Part shown: positions 56,368-64,000 of the stretch, one piece after another
Numbering within the stretch: position 1 is the first letter of the stretch
Layout of the letters: every line of letters starts with the position of its first letter
NCBI GenBank assembly: GCA_963932145.1
Contig: OZ010571.1
Coordinates: 110,876,505 to 110,940,504, forward strand
Length of the DNA: 64,000 bases
Direction of reading: 5' to 3'
Source of the DNA: Acanthosepion lycidas
Taxonomy: Eukaryota > Mollusca > Cephalopoda > Sepiida > Sepiidae
Translations under genes and position numbers: made by a program
Notes under the pieces: model-generated
The model's input: the letters and a program-made list of their open reading frames with translations, nothing else
Told to the model about the DNA's origin: nothing
The model's database searches: none

Positions 56368-57750
56368 TCACGCTTCCAAGTTGGTGGGTATAGCGTCATG
56401 AAAATCTGAGTTTCGCTCTTTAAACCTTCAAAACAATTATTATTTATTGATATTTCACAAATTTAAATATAGTAAGGTCTTTAGATTCATACTAGAGGCA
56501 CGGTGGGGTAATGAGTAACGACTTTGAGTGAGAAATCGAAGAATCGTGTTTAAATTTACGTGCAAATACCCAGGGTTAATTCCACCTCCGCTAAGCTGAC
56601 ATCATTTAAACGGAAAATCTAGATTTTTTTTAAACACACTTCAGTATACGATGCCCAATGTTGAAAGATACATCATTTAATGTTGGCTACTTCTCTTTTA
56701 TTACAACAATCTCCAGTGTTTTAAGTCTTTACTTTGCTCCGTATACAACATAAGATTTTCGTGTTAATGCTCAAGTAAGAAATATGCACGTATGCGGAGT
56801 ACATAGCAAGAAGAAAGGATAAGAGAAGGAGCAAAAGACTGGTTAATTTGTTGGAAAAAAGTTGGAAAACACCAAAAGATGGAGAGATTAGATTAAACAG
56901 CTTTCAGCTAACAAATGTTATTAAACATTTAACAGTGATTGTTATCGTAGAGAATAGCACATTCACATTTTTCATGTAAGTATTTGGCAAATGCTGCCGA
57001 TAAAGGCTTGGTCTAGTTTAGAGTTTTGAAAACTTGCCATCGTTGAAATATAATCAAACGAAATGCAAATGAAAGCAAATTTATTCAAGATTTAAATAAA
57101 TTATTATATTTTATTTTTCTCCAGATTTTTCAAATATTCATTTTTCAATTAAAACATCATACATTTATTTATATCGGGAAAAGATGTTATTGAAAATTTT
57201 AACCTGATAAGAATTCTATAGATTATCTGTATATTTTTCAAAAGTTATTACGCATCCTGTAGAGTCTGTCGTGCCCGAGTAATTTTTTCTTTTTCCTTTA
57301 AATCTTAGTTTTTACTACTTTCCTTTGATCTGTTTGTACGGCTGATGACAAAATTTTATATACTCTCTTCTTTGAATAAAACATTTTATTACCATTTTAA
57401 AGCGCAAAATAATAATGGCAAAAGGAAAAGATAACACTATAACGATGACAAAAGGAAAAACGAAATAAAACGAATACTACTACTAATAATTTTGCAGTAA
57501 TTGTCTTCACATTCCTATTGTTTAAAATTTTCAACTTTCACTTAAAATCTCTTTGTTGCAGCTGCTGCTGATGTTCCTATAATTAACTGGACAAAACAGT
57601 GATGGCAGGTATGAATTTGTATGAAAAATGACTGGTAACTGATACACCAGTTTATAAAACATTTAATCGAAAAACGTATTACCACTTTGTCTATTCAGAA
57701 CATTTAGGTGTTCTAAAATTACATTAATGTAAAAAACGGGAGATAATAGA
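56368..57750. other. No gene; possible old SINE near 56495-56600
   Basis: 'GGCACGGTGGGGTAATGAGT' at about 56497 could be a tRNA-like A-box region, but no convincing B-box follows. The rest is AT-rich without motifs. Confidence 0.35.
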
Positions 57751-57752
57751 TA

Positions 57753-57800
57753 TATAATAATAATAATAATTATTATTATTATTATTACTATTATTATTAT
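57753..57800. repeat. (AAT)n/(ATT)n microsatellite
   Basis: AAT units switch to ATT units, giving a small palindromic microsatellite. Confidence 0.9.
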
Positions 57801-57984
57801 CATTATCTTTACTGATATTGTCACAAAGTTAAAAGCAATTTGTTTGATATAAAAATTGCTTTTACCAGAATGTAAATTCATCATCTGCTAAATAAATGAT
57901 TGTATTTGATAGCCAACCACTAATGTGTTTTTGAATTTTAAATTTGGACAACACATTTTTTATATGGGTAGAGGAAGATTTCAA

Positions 57985-58490
57985 CTTTACATATGTAGAC
58001 GACAAACAAAAAAATGATAGCGAAAGTTGCATTGCAAAAGCTAAACAAAGTATTGAGAAATAGGAGAATTTCGCTAGAAACAACGAGAATCTGCTGGCAG
58101 TGAATTAAGGACAATTTTCACACAGATGAAGTAGAGACACAAGAAGGATACTGAGAATACCATGGACGGAGCATGTGAGCAGGTAGGAACTTTGAAAAAA
58201 AAAGGAAGCAAAAAGGACACTTATACTTCGAATTAGAAAGAAATATTTGAAATTTCACTGTAAAACAATAAAGAAAGATGTTTTTGAGAGTTTTCACTCA
58301 CAGGACATCGAAAGCAAGGAGTACAGAGGAAAGCTCTGAGTAACCCACTTTGTAACTGAATAGCAGAACAGAGAGTTGAAACGAGAATAAAGACACAAAT
58401 ATTGCTAAGTGCTACGGATGATAGGAAATTGCGGAGAGCCATGACTAGGACATGGTATATAAAAGAAAACAAGAGAAACACGTTTTCTTA
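57985..58490 (+). mobile_element. LINE-A 3' fragment
   Basis: Blocks ESCIAKAKQSIEK, RRILRIPWTEHVS near 58145-58185, a KKYLKFH-like segment, LTGHRKQGVQRKAL-like and KCYGDR-like sequence, then KLRRAMTRTWYIKE-like ending near 58430-58465. Very degenerate. Confidence 0.6.
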
Positions 58491-59212
58491 GGCATTACAA
58501 ACGGAAGGCAGATTTCCTCAACTTAACTGAAATAATCTAAACCAAACATTAACGCAAGACAATATGCAATTTACATGGCAAAAAGCATTGGATAAAGACC
58601 AGGAAGTTATGGCCGAAAAAATGTTTTTTTTTTAACAGTTTTTCGTGGTTTTTCCCTATACACATGGAAGTGAGCATGCCTAAATCCACAGTATCCTGTT
58701 GGTTGCATGATGGCAAATTTTTGCAGCATGTTTGAAGAAAACCTGATAAAAATGAGCAAGTTATTCAAGTTTTTATTTTAAGTCGTACGAAAAACCTGAT
58801 TTTTTTCAGTTTTTTTGCAGTTTTATGTGTGAAGCTAATGTCTCAGGAAAACTATGAAGCACTCAAAATAAACCTCGTAACATGAGCTGATGTTTTTGCA
58901 TTAAGTGCAAAGAACTTCAGCTCACCAGAAAAAATGTTGTTCGCGTGTAATTTTGCCTTGGTTTTTGCAAAAAGTCACACCTACTTCAGCTTTATCAATT
59001 TTTCTGCCAAACCCAAAGATCAGGGGTGGTGCTGGACTTTGAAAAGTTGGTCGTGACTTCGTCTTCTAAATTTGCAACTTCTGTATACAATTTCATCGAA
59101 ATCGGTCAAGAAATGTGAACGTGAATAAATAACATACACACACAGACAGACAGACGCGTGTGCGCAAACAGACACAGAAATACACACACACGCACACACA
59201 AAGATCGTATGT
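58491..59212. other. Unclassified; repeat-like 3' signature at 59085-59200
   Basis: 'TTTCATCGAAATCGGTCAAG', then a CACACACAGACAGACAGACG-rich stretch and a short TA tract (59213-59228) resembles the end or start of non-autonomous Helitron/LINE elements known from invertebrates. Boundaries not found. Confidence 0.35.
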
Positions 59213-59229
59213 TTTATATATATATATAG

Positions 59230-59585
59230 AAAAGTAACCCACCGTAAAATTCGGTATTAGTTATAAAAATCCGTTGTTATTTATAGGTTTTTAGAAAAAG
59301 CCCTTAAATGCCCACGGTCCCATTTTGGGGGAGGTGGGCATTAACGGGTTAACTAAAAAGCAAGTATATAATGGGATTTCTCTTCACATCAGTAATAATG
59401 TTTTCAATTACGGCGCATGCGAAAGTGAAGGAACGGATATTTTACTGAGGTTTTCTGAGTGAATAATATCTGTAAATAATAAAAAAAAAATGTACGGATA
59501 TATTTGAAGCATCATTATCACGTGAAAGCTCTTGATGTTAATGTTTCGCTGAAATAGAAATTAGAATATCGATATTTTTAAGTAA
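59230..59585. other. No feature recognised
   Basis: AT-rich sequence. Confidence 0.45.
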
Positions 59586-59589
59586 ATCC

Positions 59590-60130
59590 GACGGAAAATG
59601 AACCACTGCTGCCATATACGGGCAGAAGGTACACATTTTTCACTTTCCAGTTTCGATAGAGTCCAAAAGTGTCTACGCGGCCTTGTGCGTGATGAATTAT
59701 ACTCCATCCTACAACAACTTTCCCAGAGATGAAACGTTGTAAGCCTCTCGCTACTCTATTGCTATTTCCATGAAAATTATTCAGTTCAAACCTTCAGGGC
59801 TAAGACCTGCCATTTCACTCACATTGTAGCGAATCACCCTCATAATCTTCCCTTTCCAATGGTGAGATGGACATTTTACTCAAGCAGCTACTTCCCACGA
59901 ACTGCTGCTGTGTGGGACCAGTCACCACAATCTTAACCTGTTCATGTCTTTCCTACATATTCCCATCAACTGTACCTCTTACTTTGTAACACTCTACCTC
60001 GAGCGACTCCTGGGCCTTGAACATCTTTATAAAAAAATGTCGTCTAACTCCTACTGTAAGATTAGCGGAAGGCTATCATCCAATAATATATCCCCGTTGT
60101 AATTTGTCCAGATTTTCAAGAAACCGAGTA
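59590..60130 (+). mobile_element. Jockey/CR1-type LINE C-terminal fragment
   Basis: Plus-strand frames give a FDRVQKCLRGLVRDELYSIL-like segment (about 59647-59710), SLSLLYCYFHENYSVQTFRA near 59735-59800, HFTHIVANHPHNLPFPMVRW, and TFYSSSYFPRTAAVWDQ near 59870-59925 (F-P-R-T-A-x-x-W block). This is the end of ORF2; the untranslated tail runs on towards the (ATT)n at 60184. Confidence 0.68.
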
Positions 60131-60182
60131 AATATCTTCAAGTTTAATGCATGCTTAATCTTGCTGTACAAATATTTTAATC

Positions 60183-60183
<1 letters not shown>

Positions 60184-60227
<44 letters not shown>
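60184..60227. repeat. (ATT)n microsatellite
   Basis: About 14 ATT units, possibly the 3' tail of the adjacent LINE. Confidence 0.93.
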
Positions 60228-60229
<2 letters not shown>

Positions 60230-61785
60230 CTCTATTAATTATTAATCATTACTAGTATATTAATGTCGAGTAATCTGTTAACATTTATAAACTATTATAA
60301 AAAAATATCTGTATTGTATGTAGATTCTACATATTTAGAGTACCCAGTGAAGCACACACGATGAACCTGTGCAATATCACAAATGAATGTATCCGAATAT
60401 AGAGGAAATAGAAAGCTGCACAAGTCCCATACCCTATTTAGGGTCGTTAGGAACAATGTGTACTGCACCCGTATCAACGGTGATTGTGTCTAGAATAAGT
60501 TAACTTTCCTCAGGTAGATTTTGAATTCAGACCTGTTCTTTCAGGCTATTTGCCATCCACGGTTAGAGAGCCCGATGTGCCTTACTATCATTAAAATCAT
60601 GGTTGAAGCGATGAATTCTCACTTTCCCAAAAGAAATCGTATGCAACAAACTCACCGATTTCAGTTTCCCTGTCACTCATAAATACCCCATCGTGTCATA
60701 TTTTGCGATGGGGTGGAGTGGAGTGGTGAGGCTGGTATTAACGGGTTACGTGAAAAGCGAATTTTTAACGTACGCTAAACAACTCTTGCGCATTCCTCTC
60801 ACTCGTCTTTGAATAAGGCTAGATTTAGATGAAATTGAGTGACTATTGATAAACAAAAATGCTTTAAACAGCCTATGGCAGGTACCAAACTTCATTAATG
60901 CTATAAAAACGGACATTTTAAAATTGTATGTTTTTAACCGTTTCACCCCAAGCAAGGTTATAATTTCATTCGAAAGGAAATAAAAAAAATACTTTGTAAG
61001 AACAACGCAACCAAGGATTCAGCAGAAGAAAAAATCACACTGCGATTACGTTAAGGCCCACCAGCCATTCCTTTTGTTTACAGAGGGAAGACTACCTAGA
61101 TCTAATGTATAATGATGTATAATGTTTTCAAATGGTAATTGGAGTGTCTTTTACGGATTATTTAAAAAGAAATATTTTAAAAGAAATACTAATATTCTTT
61201 CGAATATCATTCTGTTAATATTGCATATTTTAAACGAGATGTAATTTATAAATTATTAGATGCACAGCATCGATTCGTCGTGTTATAAAAGTATAAAAAT
61301 TTAGCGAGGAATTAGCTTCTCTAAGTAGAGCCAACGTGTTCACCTGAACTCAGTAATATATTGTTAAACATTCGGGAATTATTAATTACTAAAAATCAAA
61401 TTTCCGCTTAGACTAAAAAGAAAAAGAATTAAATCGAATAAAAGCGGGCTACCTTCCAAGAGAAAAGACTAAATTGGAAACAGTTTAAAGTGTATTGTTC
61501 ATAGAATAGACGAAAACCACAATTTATCAGGTGATATGAGGTCTAGTCAGAAATATCCAGAATAATTCTAATAATAAACCAGTATTGAACATAAGATGTA
61601 GGAATCCTGTCCCCTATTAGAGTTCTTCAGTAACCACTGAAATCATAGCAGCAATCTCTCAAGATCAAGGTAGACAGAAGGAGCCCATCATTCTTCACGC
61701 TGGATTTGAATTATCTTTCTCCTAGGCTGGTTTACCTACAAGGCTAGAGATCAATGTCTGCCATACCATGAAACCCACAACAGGG
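60228..61785. other. No gene; small LINE tail at about 60925-60960
   Basis: 'TTTCACCCCAAGCAAGG' at about 60939 resembles the antisense 3' tail of the Jockey-like LINEs (compare 50925-50940). Otherwise nothing recognised. Confidence 0.4.
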
Positions 61786-61789
61786 AGAA

Positions 61790-61926
61790 GAAGAGATGAA
61801 TTCATATATTTCCCAAGATTTTTTTTTCTTAAAGTGAATGTAACGAATTTGGCCAGGATTCGAACTCGACTCTCCTATTTAATTTTACATTGCGCTAAAT
61901 GTTACACTATTCGCACAATCCAATGA
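61790..61926 (-). mobile_element. S2 tRNA-like part, minus strand
   Basis: Minus strand: 'GCGAATAGTGTAACATTTAG' in the A-box region and GAGTTCGAATCCTGGCC (B-box). It matches the tRNA-like module at 2560-2648. The neighbouring 5S-like sequence is in the opposite orientation. Confidence 0.55.
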
Positions 61927-62053
61927 GCTTACGGTGAAATCACGCTGAAATCCCCGATTCTCGTTCGATCACCGAATTTAAACAATGTTGAGCACGGCCA
62001 GTACTTAGATGGGGGAACCACTTGAGAAGAGACTGGGCACTATAAGCATCTTT
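61927..62053 (+). pseudogene. 5S rRNA-like sequence, full length, degenerate
   Basis: GCTTACGGTGAAATCACGCT, then CGATTCTCGTTCGATCACCG, AATTTAAACAATGTTGAGCA, CGGCCAGTACTTAGATGGGG and GGGCACTATAAGC then TTT reproduces 5S rRNA end to end, with substitutions and a small insertion (AAGAGA). Differences in conserved loops argue against a working gene. It may be a rearranged head of an S2 composite SINE or a processed 5S pseudogene. Confidence 0.72.
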
Positions 62054-62096
62054 CTATAATACGAAATATGCTTTGGTTTTAAGTAGGTACCTCCAT

Positions 62097-63067
62097 TAGG
62101 TCACGTAAAAAAGCAGCATATCACGATTAAAAAACGCTCGATTTTGACGACGTGATGACTGATTACTATAGATGATCAAAATTGACAATTTTTGCAAAGT
62201 AAGCGAACGCGGTTTTTCGTTTTTAAGTAGTACTTTTTAAATATTAACATTTTTATTCAGCAATTATGTAATATCTATTTTTTATTTCATACTTTCTTAA
62301 TTAGATAATTATTTAAAGTTTTTTTAGATAATTGTTTAAATTTTTTTAAGGATTATGTCGTGTATAGATTTCCATACGTAGAAATTATGAACGTTTTTTT
62401 CAATAAAATTTAAAAAAAATTGTTTTTAAAATATTTGTGGTCAAACGACTGTTATGTACTTTTCAAATTTCGATTCGTAAACTTACTTTTTCATTAATGT
62501 TATGATTGCATTACGTGCTTGAAAGCAATAAAGAATTTTAAATGATTTTTGAAGTATTAAGAAGTTAATGAAAAAATGTTTTTAAATTTGTAAAAAATAT
62601 ATTATTCATCGAAAAATTTTTATTTCTTCACAAAATAATGTCCTTAGTATAACGTATTTATAAAAACAGGTGAAAGCTTTTCTAATTAATTAATGTCATA
62701 GTTTTTAACATTTTTTTTTATAATTCAGAGCAGATTTTCTATGATATGGGGTACTGTTTTACAAAAAAAACTGGTGATTTACTTTCTACAAAGAGTCCTG
62801 TTTATAACTAATAAAACAAATCCCGCGCTTGAATATTTAATTTCTCGAAATTTCATGAAAATATGTAAGTGGATGGAAACATGTTAAAAAAAATCTCTTT
62901 TTAACAAGATTTTCTAAAAAAAAATTTCCAAAATAATTTCTTTCATTTCTGAATAAGTCCTGAAAGTTTCATTAAAATCCGACAATTATTTGATTTTTGC
63001 AAGAATTTTTAAACTTAGGTATCAAACATTATGCCAAAAGTGAAGGTACCTAGTTTTAAGTGACCTA
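62097..63067. mobile_element. Candidate MITE-like element with 14-bp inverted termini
   Basis: TAGGTCACGTAAAA (62097-62110) and, inverted, TAGGTCACTTAAAA (63054-63067): 13 of 14 match. The ~970-bp interior is very AT-rich and free of other repeats. GGTACCT occurs near both ends but not symmetrically. No target duplication is clear, so this is tentative. Confidence 0.35.
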
Positions 63068-63550
63068 CAAAGAGGTTGATAAGCCGCCTTGCACATTTCA
63101 ATCGACTTGCACATTTCCTCTTTGAACAAATCTAAATTTATATTTTCCTCAGTGCGAACTCAACTCGCAAACTCAGAGAAACTTTTAAACATCACCTTTA
63201 CCAGCAATTTCGGAGACGTTTAATTCTGGTAGCAAATAATGTCAGATTTATAAACGATCGACCAGTGAATACTGGTCTGATTACCCAAAGATTTAAGACA
63301 TTATCTTATAACAGTCATCAACAGAAAGTTTAGGACATCTTCAAAGTATTCAGTTTGGGACATTATATATATTGTTATACATTCGTGAATTATTAAGCGT
63401 TCATTCCCCTTTACAAAACAGTCCTCAAAAACCTCTACGGGATCACAACCAGCTATTTTGTTACGTTCATCCATAGTCCGAAATCATCTTTCTGGAGATG
63501 ATTTTAGAATTAGGAAAAGCAAATAGATTCAGGAAATTAAATTTGGATAG
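63068..63550. other. No feature recognised
   Basis: AT-rich sequence. Confidence 0.45.
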
Positions 63551-63554
63551 TAGC

Positions 63555-63845
63555 GTGGAGTGATAAATAGCGGCTCAGATTGACGAATGGGAGAGTCGAG
63601 TTCGAGTTCCAGTCAAATCCAATACATTCACTTACGTGCTAATATCCTTGGGAAAGGTATGAAACCTCTTCTTCTCCCAGCTATGGGTAAATAGCAGGAC
63701 AGGTTCTATAGTCTTGGATGGCAACTAGTCTACCTCAGAAAGAAATGGCAACCTACTGCAGGAAAAAATCTGTCTCATCATTCATGTATCGAAAGATACA
63801 TGATCGCCTAAACGTGTATCATGCATGAGACATAACTGACTGAGT
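63555..63845 (+). mobile_element. S2 SINE, plus strand, without 5S head
   Basis: tRNA-like part GTGGAGTGATAAATAGCGGC with B-box GAGTTCGAGTTCC, then tail with CTTGGGAAAGGTATGAAACC, CCCAGCTATGGGTAAATAGC, GGATGGCAACTAGTCTACCT and the palindrome CATGTATCGAAAGATACATG (63784-63803). The best-preserved copy of the tail in the window. Confidence 0.82.
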
Positions 63846-64000
63846 GTGGAGGCAGACTGAAGTGATGTTTCGGCTCTCAGTCCTGATGAAAAGGCAGCCA
63901 AAATATTCAAATGTGTTCATTATTTTCTGTCACAGCTCGAATTGGGGATGGGCAATTTCTTTCTTCGAGATGAAATCGGACCAGGTTGAGCTTTCCCTTC
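63846..64000. other. Window end; weak ribozyme-like string
   Basis: CTGATGA at 63883-63889 followed by AAAGGCAGCCAAAA loosely recalls a hammerhead layout but lacks GAAA. Cut by the window edge. Confidence 0.2.

Noticed and set aside
61927..62053. Functional 5S rRNA gene
   Set aside because: Substitutions in conserved loops and an insertion near the 3' end; a single degenerate copy, not a tandem array.

Overview
The window reads as metazoan nuclear DNA, most probably from a cephalopod mollusc (octopus-like). It is AT-rich and full of (TA)n and (CA)n(TA)n microsatellites. It is packed with decayed retrotransposon and DNA-transposon fragments of kinds I associate from memory with cephalopod and other mollusc genomes; that species guess is an inference. 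I found no intact host protein-coding gene, no functional tRNA or rRNA gene and no CRISPR array. It is best described as intergenic or intronic repeat-dominated sequence. Long open frames inside (TA)n or (CA)n tracts (YIYIYI, THTHTH) are low-complexity artefacts.

Coding remnants all belong to mobile elements. (1) A non-LTR retrotransposon here called LINE-A has about ten 5'-truncated copies on both strands (1.7, 9.9-10.9, 15.2-16.1, 19.1-19.5, 32.5, 38.3-39.0, 41.5-42.3, 45.4-46.3 and 58.0-58.5 kb). (2) Jockey-like LINEs lie at 0-0.3, 16.9-17.5, 18.7-19.8, 30.0-31.1, 44.8-45.4 and 50.9-51.8 kb. Their largest copy, at 52.9-56.0 kb, still shows endonuclease, reverse transcriptase and C-terminal parts. 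A related group of C-terminal fragments lies at 24.5-26.6, 36.6-37.2 and 59.6-60.1 kb. (3) An R2/NeSL-type LINE C-terminus at 47.9-48.6 kb has a CCHC finger and an RPD restriction-like endonuclease motif. (4) Penelope-like pieces include a GIY-YIG end at 8.4 kb, a 210-230 bp inverted repeat beside it, and hammerhead-like motifs at 22.4 kb. (5) DNA transposon remnants comprise two DUF4817/DDE-type transposase fragments (7.5 and 20.4-21.2 kb), a Tc1/mariner helix-turn-helix fragment (37.5 kb), an internally deleted pogo/Tigger-type element (42.5-43.2 kb), a non-autonomous Helitron (21.5-22.3 kb) and four palindromic mariner MITEs.

Short non-autonomous families include a tRNA-derived SINE (S1; 11.8 and 15.2 kb) and a second tRNA-like SINE (S2) with several copies. 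In two copies S2 is fused to a 5S rRNA-like head. A third family, here called element X, has a conserved head, an internal array of about 28-bp repeats and a conserved tail (five copies). Nested insertions give a relative history: at 15.2-16.1 kb a LINE-A copy is broken first by an S1 SINE and then by a solo LTR with a perfect 5-bp duplication. At 18.7-19.8 kb a Jockey copy is split by LINE-A. Tandem structures of note are a 12 x 22 bp minisatellite grown inside a Jockey copy (17.15 kb), a ~0.95 kb hairpin-forming AT satellite (31.1-32.1 kb) and a ~0.6 kb polypurine tract (49.5 kb).
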